64,000 nt of DNA, taken from Hyphomicrobiales bacterium (GTDB lineage Bacteria > Pseudomonadota > Alphaproteobacteria > Rhizobiales > Rhizobiaceae). The translations under genes were made by a program, and so were the position numbers. Of the stretch, positions 27,095-36,041 are shown one piece after another. Every line of letters starts with the position of its first letter. Within the stretch, counting starts at the first letter, position 1. The stretch spans positions 124,001 to 188,000 of the forward strand of contig UCKU01000025.1 of the NCBI GenBank assembly GCA_900473185.1, in the 5' to 3' direction. The notes under the pieces are model-generated. The model made no database searches and was not told the DNA's origin. It saw only the letters and a program-made list of their open reading frames with translations.

Positions 27095-28182
27095 TAGCCA
27101 TCCTCCTGATGAAGCAGGATCGTCGCCCCTAAAGCGAGCGCCACGATCACTGGTATCCAAGTCGCCACAAACGGCGGCACGACACCGCTGCTTCCAAATG
27201 CCTTTACAAGCACGGTGACGACATAAAGCATGAAGCCTGAAAGGATTCCACCCAGAATCACAGAGCGTGACTGGTTGAACCGGCTAAATTTTAGAGACAC
27301 TGTTGCAGCAATGAGAGTCATGGCCACCAAGAGCAGCGGCTGCGACAGCAGAGAGTTGAATTGAGTCTCAAGCGCCTTCGTGGATATCCCGAAGGATTTG
27401 GCGGCAGCGATACGGTTGGAAAGGTCAAAGAAACCAATTGTTTCCGGCGCTGTCAGCCGCTCCTTGATGAAGTCTTGCTTCAGATTGGTACGAAGCTGCT
27501 CCGTAGCCTTACGCACCGGGATTTCCCCAGGCTTGCGTTCGACGACATTGTTAAGCTGCCAGTAACCATCTTCCAATTTGGCGGATGAGGCATCCTGCCT
27601 CAGAATGACCTGACCGGCGGAATCGAAATGGACAAGCACGGCGTTCATGAGCAGCGTGCCGTTCTCCAGCACGGTCTTGGCGCCGATGATGACATCGTCC
27701 CGGCCGCTGATCTGGCGCAGCCACGGAACCTGCAGGGCCCTGATCATGGCATTGTCCTGACCGCGCCAGGCCGTTTCGAATTGTGTTGCCTGCCTCTGGC
27801 CCCAGGCGGCGAGCGGATTGAGCGCCACCACCGTCAGCACCCCGAGAATCAGGGACCCGGCGATAAAAGGCAGCATGAACTGCCAGACCGAGATGCCGGC
27901 CGCACGGGTGACGACGAGTTCATATTTCCGGTTGAGGCCGATCAGCACGGTGATGCCGACGAACAGCGCCACGAAGGGGATGGTCTGCTGCAAGATCAAC
28001 GGTAGGCGAACGGCGGTGAGCAGCACGGCACCACCCAGCGTGTAGCCGGGGAAATTGGAGATGCGGCTTGCCGTCTCGCTGAAGTCCAGCAGAAAGGTGA
28101 TGGCGCTCATGCCGATCAGGAACCACATCGTGGTCACGACATACCGGCGGAAGAAATACCGCGACAATGTCCCGAAAATCAT
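27094..28182 (-). CDS. lptG: LPS export ABC transporter permease LptG
   Basis: Inner-membrane permease of the LptB2FG LPS extractor; 362 residues. Three N-terminal and three C-terminal membrane segments flank a periplasmic beta-jellyroll domain (about 130-260). The YjgP/YjgQ start (LSRYFFRRYVVTTMWFL) is typical. ATGA overlaps the lptF end at 28179-28182. The last codons contain the lptD ribosome site. Confidence 0.95.
   Translation of the reverse strand: MIFGTLSRYFFRRYVVTTMWFLIGMSAITFLLDFSETASRISNFPGYTLGGAVLLTAVRLPLILQQTIPFVALFVGITVLIGLNRKYELVVTRAAGISVWQFMLPFIAGSLILGVLTVVALNPLAAWGQRQATQFETAWRGQDNAMIRALQVPWLRQISGRDDVIIGAKTVLENGTLLMNAVLVHFDSAGQVILRQDASSAKLEDGYWQLNNVVERKPGEIPVRKATEQLRTNLKQDFIKERLTAPETIGFFDLSNRIAAAKSFGISTKALETQFNSLLSQPLLLVAMTLIAATVSLKFSRFNQSRSVILGGILSGFMLYVVTVLVKAFGSSGVVPPFVATWIPVIVALALGATILLHQEDG
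27102..27107 (-). promoter_or_regulatory. Ribosome site of lptD inside lptG
   Basis: A full AGGAGG lies within the final codons of lptG, 7 bases before the lptD GTG. This strong site compensates for the GTG start and fixes it. Confidence 0.75.
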
Positions 28183-29360
28183 CGCAGAGCGCCTCCGCCG
28201 GTCCGGCCCGTCGCGGCAAGTACCCGCTTCTGCGCACGCTTCCAGATCGTCGAGGTGCGATTTCTGACGACGAGCGGCATGGCGAGCCGCTTGTGCATGT
28301 TCAGGAAAATAATCGAAACCAGGCTGGTCACGATCGGGATCGCATAGAGGATCGGAATGTAGATCGTGCTCTTGTCGATCTGGTTGGCAACGTAGAACGC
28401 CGCCCAGCGTAGGACGAATGCGAGGCCCAGTGCGCCGATCATCGGATGCATGCGTGCCTCACGATGCGATCGCGCATCCCCGGCTATGGCAAGCGAGAAA
28501 AGCGCGAAAACGAAGGGAAGCATCCAGTCGGTCAGGCGGCGATGCAGCTCGGCGGTATAGCTGCCGGGCTTGGCGATATAATCAGGATCTTTCGGATCGG
28601 GATTGAGCAGGAAGGCGAGATCGCGGTCGCTCGCGCGAAGCGTCGCCTGTCCGTTGTTTTCCGTCATGTCCGAAAGGTCGAAGGAATAGGAATCGAACTT
28701 GATGACCGAGACGTTGCCATCGGGCGTTTTGCGGTGGACTTCGCCGTCATGCATGATCAGCGACGTGCCGATATCATCCACGGCGCCTTCGCGCGCATAA
28801 TAGATGAGCTCGTAATTGGGGTCGCGCTCGTCTGCGACGAAGAGGCCTTTGAGCGTGCGGCCGGCGAGCCGCTGCGAGATCTGAACATAGAGGCCTTCGT
28901 CGATCTTGCGGAAGGTCTTTTCCTCGATCACGGATGAAAGAAGATCGGCATAGGTGGCGGCGATCATCTGCCGTACCACCGTCTTCGCACGCGGCTCGAC
29001 GACATTGTCGACGAAGAACGAGAAGACGCTGATGAGGATCGCGAGCAGCAGAATCGGCCGCGCCAGGATGCTGCGGCGAGCGCCGGCGGCATCGATCACG
29101 GTCAGCTCGGAATCATTGTTCATCGTCGTCAGCGTCTGGGTAATGCCGATGACGAGTGCAAAGGGCAGCACGATGGGAATGATCGACGGCAGGATCAGCG
29201 TCGCAAGCGTGGCGAAGGAGCCGATCGACTGGCCGCTATCGGTCACCAGGTTGATGCGCTGCAGGACCTGGGTGGTCCAGATGATCGCGAGCACCGGGAG
29301 CAGGGCCACGAGAAACATCTGGCCAACACGCCGCAATATATATGTCTCGAGTAGTTTCAT
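28179..29360 (-). CDS. lptF: LPS export ABC transporter permease LptF
   Basis: Partner permease of LptG; 393 residues. It has six membrane segments around a periplasmic domain, starting ETYILRRVGQMFLVALLPVL. First gene of the minus-strand operon lptF-lptG-lptD-surA-pdxA-rsmA. Its ATG (29360) lies 99 bases after the PAP2 gene. The ATP-binding partner lptB is not in the window. Confidence 0.95.
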   Translation of the reverse strand: MKLLETYILRRVGQMFLVALLPVLAIIWTTQVLQRINLVTDSGQSIGSFATLATLILPSIIPIVLPFALVIGITQTLTTMNNDSELTVIDAAGARRSILARPILLLAILISVFSFFVDNVVEPRAKTVVRQMIAATYADLLSSVIEEKTFRKIDEGLYVQISQRLAGRTLKGLFVADERDPNYELIYYAREGAVDDIGTSLIMHDGEVHRKTPDGNVSVIKFDSYSFDLSDMTENNGQATLRASDRDLAFLLNPDPKDPDYIAKPGSYTAELHRRLTDWMLPFVFALFSLAIAGDARSHREARMHPMIGALGLAFVLRWAAFYVANQIDKSTIYIPILYAIPIVTSLVSIIFLNMHKRLAMPLVVRNRTSTIWKRAQKRVLAATGRTGGGALR

Positions 29361-29459
29361 GCTCGCCCTTGAACGCGCCTGCAGGTCGATATGATCAGCA
29401 GGAGATTCCCTCTACGCTGTTTGTCTCGGTTTTGCGACAAGTCAGTGTCAAAAATTCAT

Positions 29460-30242
29460 TCAAATTTCAGAATTTTTTTGTTGCCGTGGCGACTCAGCAA
29501 GTGCCATCAGCGCCGCGAATATGACAACCGAAGAAAGCCATCCCAGCACGACGTCGGATAGATAATGTGCGCCGAAAGAGAGCCGCATCGCAGGCGTCAG
29601 GATGGAAACGGCGGCGACGGGTGCCACAAGCGCGTAACGTATCGACTTCGGAACGAAGATCAGCAGGCAGAACAGCCAGCCCGCGCTCGCCGCCTCTCCG
29701 GAAATGAAGGAGCAGTTCGAGACGCACTTGCCGGCCAATGAACCGGCTTCGGCGAAATGCAGCGTACCGCCGAAGAAATCCGTCTGCACTGGCCGCGGCC
29801 GACCCCAATGTTCCTTGAGGATCACATTGACGAGAAGAACGGGACCGATCAGCAGCGTGCCGAGCGCAACCTTCAGATCGCGGGCGCGCGGCGCATTGAA
29901 TGTCGCGCCATGCTGCTGATAGCACTCGGCCAGTTTCCACAGCATGACCGCAGTCACGACATAGGGAACGTAGAAGAAGAGCGTGCGTAAGAGACCGAGG
30001 ATCGCCTCGCTCCGATAGGGGAAGGAACCGCAGATCTCGGTTGCCGGGGTCGACGCGTCACAGGCCTCCTGCACGAAAAAAAGCTGGGAAAAATAAATGT
30101 CTATCCCGGGAAAGGCGCGGAACACGGCAAGCAGCAGCCACCACACCCAGAAGAGCAGAACAAAGACGCCGAATGCCGTTTGTGGCAGGCGAACTGCCGG
30201 ACCCTGCCATCGATTTTTCGAAAAAACTGTCAACGCAAACAT
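29460..30242 (-). CDS. lpxF: PAP2-family phosphatase, probable lipid A 4'-phosphatase LpxF
   Basis: A 260-residue membrane phosphatase with six hydrophobic segments. The three PAP2 motifs are KEHWGRPRP (143-151), SGE (181-183, in NCSFISGEA) and Arg220 to His226 and Asp230 (RLSFGAHYLSD). The second motif has Glu in place of the usual His. In R. leguminosarum a PAP2 protein was identified as LpxF, which removes the lipid A 4'-phosphate. The position next to lptFG supports that reading, but the identity is inferred. The start ATG has only a weak ribosome site. Confidence 0.7.
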   Translation of the reverse strand: MFALTVFSKNRWQGPAVRLPQTAFGVFVLLFWVWWLLLAVFRAFPGIDIYFSQLFFVQEACDASTPATEICGSFPYRSEAILGLLRTLFFYVPYVVTAVMLWKLAECYQQHGATFNAPRARDLKVALGTLLIGPVLLVNVILKEHWGRPRPVQTDFFGGTLHFAEAGSLAGKCVSNCSFISGEAASAGWLFCLLIFVPKSIRYALVAPVAAVSILTPAMRLSFGAHYLSDVVLGWLSSVVIFAALMALAESPRQQKNSEI

Positions 30243-30307
30243 CTACGAAACTGACGAAAACCTTTTGGCCGGGCGGCCGCGCGGAACATAACAACTGTCG
30301 CCGGCCA

Positions 30308-30336
30308 TTGACAGACCCGTCAAACGCGAAATTATC
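30308..30336 (+). promoter_or_regulatory. Candidate sigma-70 promoter of pepA
   Basis: TTGACA, 17 bases, then ATTATC, in the divergent gap between the PAP2 gene and pepA. The -35 is perfect and the -10 moderate. Transcription would begin about 30 bases before the pepA start. Confidence 0.6.
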
Positions 30337-30374
30337 CCCCTGGAACGGATTTCATGAATCCCATCGGAGAAGAC

Positions 30375-31868
30375 ATGTCTGCAAAATTCGAAATTTCATT
30401 CTCAAAATCGGCAAAGCTCAGCGGCGGCCTCGCGATCCTTCTGAAGACGTCCGAGGCCGAAACCGCGGCTGGGGCCGATATTGCCGATCCGGCGGGAGTG
30501 ATTGCCAAGGCGTCGAAGATTGCGCGCTTCTCGGCAAAGTCGTTGACTGCCCTCGACCTGGTGGCGCCCGAGGGTGCGCCTGTCGAGCGCATCATCGTCC
30601 TTGGTCTTGGCAAGCCGGCAGACCTGACCGTCCACGATTGGCTGAGGGCCGGCGGCAGCGCCGCCTCGCGGATCAAGAATACCGAGAAGGCGACGATCTT
30701 CATCGATGCACCAGGCGCAGACGTCAGCGCCAAAGCTGCGGTCGATTTCGCTCTCGGCATGCTGCTGCGCGGCTACAGCTTCGATACCTATAAGACGAAG
30801 AAGAATGACGACGAGGAAAAGCAGGCGAAGTCGGTCAAGGTGACGATCGTCACGGCCGATGCGGCTGCCGCCAAGAAGGGCTTTGCCGATGCCGAGGCGA
30901 TTGCCGACGGCGTCAATCTTGCCCGCGATCTCGTCAACGAGCCGCCGAACGTCCTCGGCCCCATCGAATTTGCGGCCAAGGTAAAGGAGCTCGAGAAGCT
31001 TGGCGTCGAGGTGGAAATCCTCACCGAGCGCGAAATGCGCCGTCTCGGCATGGGTGCGTTGCTCGGCGTTGCTCAGGGTTCCGTCCGTCCGCCGCGCCTG
31101 GCGGTCATGCAGTGGAAGGGCGGAAAGGGCAAGGATCGGCCGATCGCCTTCATCGGCAAAGGCGTCGTCTTCGATACCGGCGGCATCTCGATCAAGCCGG
31201 CCGCGAACATGGAAGACATGAAGGGCGATATGGGCGGTGCGGCTGCGGTCACTGGCCTCATGCACACGCTCGCCGCCCGCAAGGCGTCGGTCAATGCCGT
31301 TGGCATTATCGGCCTTGTGGAAAACATGCCTGATGGCAACGCCCAGCGTCCGGGCGACATCGTCACTTCCATGTCCGGCCAGACGATCGAGATCATCAAC
31401 ACCGATGCGGAAGGCCGCCTCGTGCTCTGCGATGCGCTCTGGTATTGCAACGACCGCTTCAAGCCGCAATTCATGATCAATCTCGCGACGCTGACAGGCG
31501 CCATCATGGTCGCGCTCGGTAACAGCCATGCGGGTCTCTTCTCGAATGACGATCCCCTGTCGGCGCAGCTGACGACCGCTGGTCTCGTCACGAACGAGAA
31601 GCTGTGGCGCATGCCGCTCGGCAAGGAATATGACAAGATGATCGACAGCAAGTTCGCCGATATGAAGAATACCGGCGGCCGCCTTGCCGGCTCCATCACG
31701 GCTGCGCATTTCCTGAAGCGATTCGTGCAGGATACGCCCTGGGCGCACCTCGATATTGCCGGCACGGCCATGGGCTCGGTGCAGGACGAGATCAACCAGT
31801 CCTGGGGCTCCGGTTTCGGCGTGCGCCTGCTTGATGAACTGGTCCGCTCGAATTACGAAACACGATGA
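30375..31868 (+). CDS. pepA: Leucyl aminopeptidase
   Basis: Cytosolic dizinc M17 aminopeptidase, 497 residues from ATG 30375 (GGAGA 4 bases upstream; an earlier ATG at 30354 lacks one). The catalytic motif NTDAEGRLVLCDAL, the metal Lys/Asp in GKGVVFDTGGISIK and the DMKGDMGGAA stretch are all present. In E. coli PepA is also a DNA-binding protein; whether that holds here is unknown. The stop overlaps holC (ATGA). Confidence 0.96.
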   Translation: MSAKFEISFSKSAKLSGGLAILLKTSEAETAAGADIADPAGVIAKASKIARFSAKSLTALDLVAPEGAPVERIIVLGLGKPADLTVHDWLRAGGSAASRIKNTEKATIFIDAPGADVSAKAAVDFALGMLLRGYSFDTYKTKKNDDEEKQAKSVKVTIVTADAAAAKKGFADAEAIADGVNLARDLVNEPPNVLGPIEFAAKVKELEKLGVEVEILTEREMRRLGMGALLGVAQGSVRPPRLAVMQWKGGKGKDRPIAFIGKGVVFDTGGISIKPAANMEDMKGDMGGAAAVTGLMHTLAARKASVNAVGIIGLVENMPDGNAQRPGDIVTSMSGQTIEIINTDAEGRLVLCDALWYCNDRFKPQFMINLATLTGAIMVALGNSHAGLFSNDDPLSAQLTTAGLVTNEKLWRMPLGKEYDKMIDSKFADMKNTGGRLAGSITAAHFLKRFVQDTPWAHLDIAGTAMGSVQDEINQSWGSGFGVRLLDELVRSNYETR

Positions 31869-32314
31869 CGGAAATCCTCTTCTACCATCTGACGGAATCG
31901 AAGCTGGAAGACGCGCTTCCGCCGTTGCTCGACAAGAGTGTCGAGCGCGGCTGGCGCGTCGCCGTCCAGATGAAGGAGGCTGCGCGGCGTGATGCGCTGG
32001 ATCAGCATCTGTGGACCTATCGGGAAGACAGCTTTCTGCCGCATGGCACGGATGAGGCCGATTTCGCCGGGGATCAGCCGGTTCTCCTGACGGTTTCGGC
32101 TGACAATGCGAATGCTGCTACCGTCCGCTTCATCGTCGATGGCGCCGAGCCGCCGGCCGTCGCGGATTATGAGCGGATCGTCTTCATGTTCGACGGTTAC
32201 GATCAGGAGCAGCTTGAAGGTGCGCGCGCCCAGTGGAAGAAGCTAAAAGGCGAGGGGCATAGCCTCACCTATTGGCAGCAGACGCCGGAAGGGCGGTGGG
32301 AGAAGAAGGCCTGA
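31865..32314 (+). CDS. holC: DNA polymerase III chi subunit
   Basis: A 149-residue clamp-loader accessory subunit that links the loader to SSB. The pattern EILFYHLTESKLEDALPPLL then GWRVAVQ, LDQHLWTYREDSFLPHG and VFMFDGYDQEQLEGAR is the alphaproteobacterial HolC form. It overlaps pepA by four bases, the usual pepA-holC order. Its TGA stop is in the left arm of a hairpin shared with the convergent GrpB gene. Confidence 0.93.
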   Translation: MTEILFYHLTESKLEDALPPLLDKSVERGWRVAVQMKEAARRDALDQHLWTYREDSFLPHGTDEADFAGDQPVLLTVSADNANAATVRFIVDGAEPPAVADYERIVFMFDGYDQEQLEGARAQWKKLKGEGHSLTYWQQTPEGRWEKKA

Positions 32315-32328
32315 CGGGAACGTCAGGC
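32309..32328. terminator. Hairpin spanning both stop codons of holC and the GrpB gene
   Basis: GCCTGACG and CGTCAGGC form a perfect 8-bp stem closed by a GGAA tetraloop. The holC TGA (32312-32314) lies in the left arm and the GrpB stop (TCA on this strand, 32323-32325) in the right. It probably acts as a two-way end structure; no T-run is present. Confidence 0.5.
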
Positions 32329-32874
32329 TAGACCGGCCTCGGCCAGAACCCTGTCGATGAAATCCTTCTTCGCTCCGGTATAGGCCGCACGACTCTCGGC
32401 ATATTTTTCCGCGAGGCCGATCTTCAGTTCTTCATAGGCCAGCGCAAGGGCTGGATCGCCTTGCAGCCTGTCGCGGAAGAAGATGTTCCGCCTCCAGTTG
32501 AAACCCTGGTATTCGACGACATGGGCGAGATGCGTACGCGTCTCGCCCGTGACACCGCGACCGAAGAGATGGTCGTCGGGCACGATGTCGGCACCGGCAT
32601 AGTCGTAGCCGATCGCCTCCATGGGCTTGATGCAGGCAAGTCCGTCATCAAAGCGCCGAACACCGATCAGGATATCGATGATCGGTTTCGCCTTGATACC
32701 TGGAATGGCGGTGCTGCCGAAGTGCTGTATGTCGATTGCCAGAGGGCCAAGCGCGTCGCGGATCCTGGCCTCTTCCAGCAGATAGGCCTGCCGCCACTTG
32801 GCATTGGGGTCGGCGAGCCTCACCGCCAGATGTGGGACGCCCAATCCAAACGATTCATCCTGCTCCTGCTGCAT
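32323..32874 (-). CDS. GrpB family protein
   Basis: 183 residues of the GrpB/UPF0157 nucleotidyltransferase-like fold. The core is IDIQHFGSTAIPGIKAKPIIDILIGV, then HLAHVVEY, RDRLQGDPALALAYEELK and a C-terminal helix. The HxGSTxxPG motif is the family signature. Members include predicted nucleotidyltransferases related to the CoaE-linked domain, but the substrate is unknown. Single gene, converging on holC. Confidence 0.88.
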   Translation of the reverse strand: MQQEQDESFGLGVPHLAVRLADPNAKWRQAYLLEEARIRDALGPLAIDIQHFGSTAIPGIKAKPIIDILIGVRRFDDGLACIKPMEAIGYDYAGADIVPDDHLFGRGVTGETRTHLAHVVEYQGFNWRRNIFFRDRLQGDPALALAYEELKIGLAEKYAESRAAYTGAKKDFIDRVLAEAGLA

Positions 32875-32948
32875 GGAAAACGTCCCTCACGTTTCGTTTT
32901 CCTATTCTAGCATTCTGCAGGCACAATGGCATCTGCCCGTAAGGCCGA

Positions 32949-33875
32949 TCAGTCGTAGAACGCCTCGACGAATTTGCGCTTGCCGAGCATGAAGGCATCG
33001 GCGACATGGCGCAGCGGCGCCAGATCGACATCCGACTTGCCGGCCTTGATGAGCTCGGCGAAGCGGCGGTAAAGCGACGGATATTCGGCTTCCGGCGCAG
33101 AGAACTTCAGTTCGCCGTCGACCGAGAGCTTCGAACCGCCTTCGGAAAGAACCATCTGTCCGGCTGCCGTCTCAGCGATGATGTCCCAGCTTTGCTTGCC
33201 CGTCTGGCGCCAGTCGAATTCCGCGTGAACGGGAACGTAGTCGACATTGCGGAAATGCAGGTCGGCAGCGATCGGCGAGTCGCGGTTTTCAGGGAATTCC
33301 AGCGTGCCTGCGCTAAGGAACATCGCCTTCGGCAGGATATGCGTGACGATCGAAAGCGCGTTGATGCCCGGATCGAAAACGCCGAGACCGCCGGCTTGCC
33401 AGATCCATTCCTGGTTCGGATGCCAGTGGCGCACGTCTTCCTTCCAGATCACGTGCATGCTCTTGATCTCTGTCGAAGCGAGGAACGATTTGGCGGCTTC
33501 GACGGCAGCTGCATAGCGCGAATGCCAGCTCGCAAACAGCGTAGCACCCTGCCTGGTCGCGAGATCTTCCAAATCCGCCACTTCACTCAGCGTAGCGCCC
33601 GGCGGCTTTTCAAGGAAAACGTGTTTGCCCGCAGCCAGTGCCTTGTAGGCAGCTTCATAGCGATATTGTGGCGGCATGCAGAGCGAAACGGCATCGATAG
33701 ATGGTTCGGCGTCGAGCATGTCGTCGATCGAGGTATAGGCGGTAACGCCATCGACCGTACCGTTGCGGCTTGCCGTCGCCACCAGCTTGAAATCGGCGTT
33801 GGCGGCGATGGAGGGGAGGTGTTGGTCGCGGACGATCTTGCCGACGCCGACGATGGCGAGGTTGATGGCTGACAT
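32949..33875 (-). CDS. Gfo/Idh/MocA oxidoreductase, D-galactose/L-arabinose 1-dehydrogenase type
   Basis: 308 residues: an N-terminal Rossmann domain (VGVGKIVRDQHLPSI) with Gfo/Idh/MocA substrate-domain features, EKPPGATLSEV and DPGINALSIVTHILP. It closely resembles the Azospirillum L-arabinose 1-dehydrogenase that oxidises L-arabinose and D-galactose to lactones with NAD(P). The stretches WKEDVRHWHPNQEWIW and GGLGVFDPGINALSI are shared. ATG 33875 (MSAINLAIVGVGK) is the family start. Family sure, sugar likely. Confidence 0.85.
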   Translation of the reverse strand: MSAINLAIVGVGKIVRDQHLPSIAANADFKLVATASRNGTVDGVTAYTSIDDMLDAEPSIDAVSLCMPPQYRYEAAYKALAAGKHVFLEKPPGATLSEVADLEDLATRQGATLFASWHSRYAAAVEAAKSFLASTEIKSMHVIWKEDVRHWHPNQEWIWQAGGLGVFDPGINALSIVTHILPKAMFLSAGTLEFPENRDSPIAADLHFRNVDYVPVHAEFDWRQTGKQSWDIIAETAAGQMVLSEGGSKLSVDGELKFSAPEAEYPSLYRRFAELIKAGKSDVDLAPLRHVADAFMLGKRKFVEAFYD

Positions 33876-34071
33876 TGTAGAGCTCGCGTTCGGTGTTTCG
33901 CTAAAAGTATGACTTATTGCGCGCCGTTTTATCAGAAAGCGGTCCGCGGGCAAGTCTGGTCTTTAGGAGCAGACGACGCGATTTTTGGACAATTGTCTAG
34001 CTCTTGATAAGCGCAATGGTTCTTGCGCCGCAGCAAAGTATCTCCAGACAGCTACTTGCGCTGGCGGCGCG

Positions 34072-35958
34072 TCAGCTCGCCATCGCTTCCTCATATTCGG
34101 CGGAAAGTTCCAGCCATTGCTCTTCGGCGGCGGCGAGCTTGGCGGCGGCTTCACCGCGCTGCTTGGCTTTTTCTGCGGCCTTGGCGGGCGCTTTTTCGTA
34201 AAGCGCCGGGTCTGCAAGCTCTGCATCAAGAGCCTGAATCATTTTCTCCAGCTTGCCCGTCAAGGATTCGATTTCATTGATCTTTTTCTTGAGAGGGGCA
34301 AGCGAGGCGCGCTTGTCGGCATTCAGCTTGCGCTGGTCGGCTTTCGAGGACTGGTCTTCAGACTGTCTCTGCTTTTCGTCGTCTTTTTTTTTGCCGGAAG
34401 CGACGATCAGGTCGCGATACTCTTCCATATCGCCGTCGAAGCTAGTCACCGTGCCGTTGTTGACCAGCCAGAGGCGGTCGACGGTCGCTTCGATCAGGTG
34501 GCGGTCGTGCGAGATCAGGATGACCGCGCCGTCATAGTCGTTCAGCGCCTCGATCAGCGCGCGGCGGCTGTCGATGTCGAGATGGTTCGTCGGCTCGTCG
34601 AGGATCAAGAGGTTCGGCGCATAGAAGGCGGCAAGCCCCATCAGCAGGCGTGCCTTTTCACCGCCTGAAAGATCTTTCGCAGCCGTCGCCATCTTCTCGG
34701 TCGCAAGGCCCATCTGCGCCACACGGGAACGCACCTTGGCTTCCGGCTCCGTCGGCATCAGCCGCCGTACATGTTCGACAGGCGTCTCATTCGGTACGAG
34801 ATCGTCAAGCTGATGCTGCGCGAAGAAACCAATTTTCAGCCCCGGCGCCAGACGCACTTCACCGCTCTCGGCCGCCAGCCGTCCCGAGATGAATTTCGCA
34901 AAGGTCGATTTACCGTTTCCGTTCGAGCCGAGCAGGGCGATGCGGTCGTCATTGTCGATACGCAGATTGAGCCCCTTGAGGATCGGCTTGCCGGGTTCGT
35001 AGCCGACTGCGCCGCCGCTGACCGCGACGATCGGCGAGGCCGGCTGCTTTTCGGGTTCGGGGAAGGTGATCGGCTGAACGTGATCCTCGATCACGGCCGC
35101 GACCGTGCCCATGCGCTCCAGCGCCTTGACGCGCGACTGGGCCTGCTTCGCCTTGGAGGCCTTGGCCTTGAAGCGGTCGATGAAGCTCTGCAGGTGCTTG
35201 CGCGCCGCATCGTTCTTCGCCTTGGCCTTCATCTGCAGCTCGTCGGCTTCCGCCTTCTGCCGCTCGAACTGGTCGTAATTGCCGCGGTAGAAGGTGAGCT
35301 TCTTCTGGTCGAGATGCACGATGGAATTGACCGCGTTGTTCAGGAGATCGCGGTCGTGGCTGATGATGATGACCGTGTGCGGATAGCGGCGGATGTAATC
35401 CTCCAGCCACATCGTGCCTTCGAGGTCGAGATAGTTGGTCGGCTCGTCGAGCAGCAGCAGGTCCGGCTCGGTAAAGAGCACGGAGGCGAGCGCCACACGC
35501 ATGCGCCAGCCGCCGGAGAAGGAGGATGCGGGCCGGGCCTGCGCTTCCTGATCGAAGCCGAGGCCCGAGAGGATGCTGGCGGCGCGTGCTTCCGCCGAAT
35601 GGGCGTCGATATCGACGAGGCGCATCTGAATTTCGGCGATACGATGCGGATCGGTTGCGGTCTCCGCCTCTGCCAGCAGCGCTGCACGCTCCTTGTCGGC
35701 GGAAAGCACGATCGTGATCAGCGAATCCTCCGTTCCCGGCGCTTCCTGCTTCACCTGGCCCATGCGCGCGTTCTTGGGGATCGATATCGTCCCGCTTTCG
35801 GCTCCCAGATCGCCGGTTATGACGCGGAAGAGGGTGGATTTGCCGGCGCCGTTGCGCCCCACGAGCCCGGCCTTCGTGCCTGACGGCAGCGAGACGCTGG
35901 CATGGTCGAGAAGCAGGCGGCCGGCAATGCGGGCTGAAATGTCTGAAATCGTGATCAT
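34072..35958 (-). CDS. ABC-F family ATPase
   Basis: A soluble twin ABC ATPase without membrane domains, 628 residues. The first cassette has GRNGAGKST, SGGWRMR and LLLDEPTNYLD. The second has GSNGNGKST, SGGEKARL and LILDEPTNHLD. A helical P-site linker lies between, and a Lys/Glu-rich coiled coil follows (about 540-628). ABC-F proteins act on the ribosome exit site; YheS/Uup-like members are housekeeping. Start ATG 35958 (MITISDISARI). Which subfamily cannot be settled from motifs. Confidence 0.92.
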   Translation of the reverse strand: MITISDISARIAGRLLLDHASVSLPSGTKAGLVGRNGAGKSTLFRVITGDLGAESGTISIPKNARMGQVKQEAPGTEDSLITIVLSADKERAALLAEAETATDPHRIAEIQMRLVDIDAHSAEARAASILSGLGFDQEAQARPASSFSGGWRMRVALASVLFTEPDLLLLDEPTNYLDLEGTMWLEDYIRRYPHTVIIISHDRDLLNNAVNSIVHLDQKKLTFYRGNYDQFERQKAEADELQMKAKAKNDAARKHLQSFIDRFKAKASKAKQAQSRVKALERMGTVAAVIEDHVQPITFPEPEKQPASPIVAVSGGAVGYEPGKPILKGLNLRIDNDDRIALLGSNGNGKSTFAKFISGRLAAESGEVRLAPGLKIGFFAQHQLDDLVPNETPVEHVRRLMPTEPEAKVRSRVAQMGLATEKMATAAKDLSGGEKARLLMGLAAFYAPNLLILDEPTNHLDIDSRRALIEALNDYDGAVILISHDRHLIEATVDRLWLVNNGTVTSFDGDMEEYRDLIVASGKKKDDEKQRQSEDQSSKADQRKLNADKRASLAPLKKKINEIESLTGKLEKMIQALDAELADPALYEKAPAKAAEKAKQRGEAAAKLAAAEEQWLELSAEYEEAMAS

Positions 35959-36041
35959 GCGCGCGGTTTTGGCCGAAAGCCGCCGCCAAGGCAAGATGGC
36001 TTAGCGGCGTGTTTGCCATCAATAGCGCATAGCCGAACGCC

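Noticed and set aside
29361..29459. lptF promoter from a TTGACA box
   Set aside because: A TTGACA is present on the minus strand, but no -10 lies at 16-18 bases, so it was not listed.
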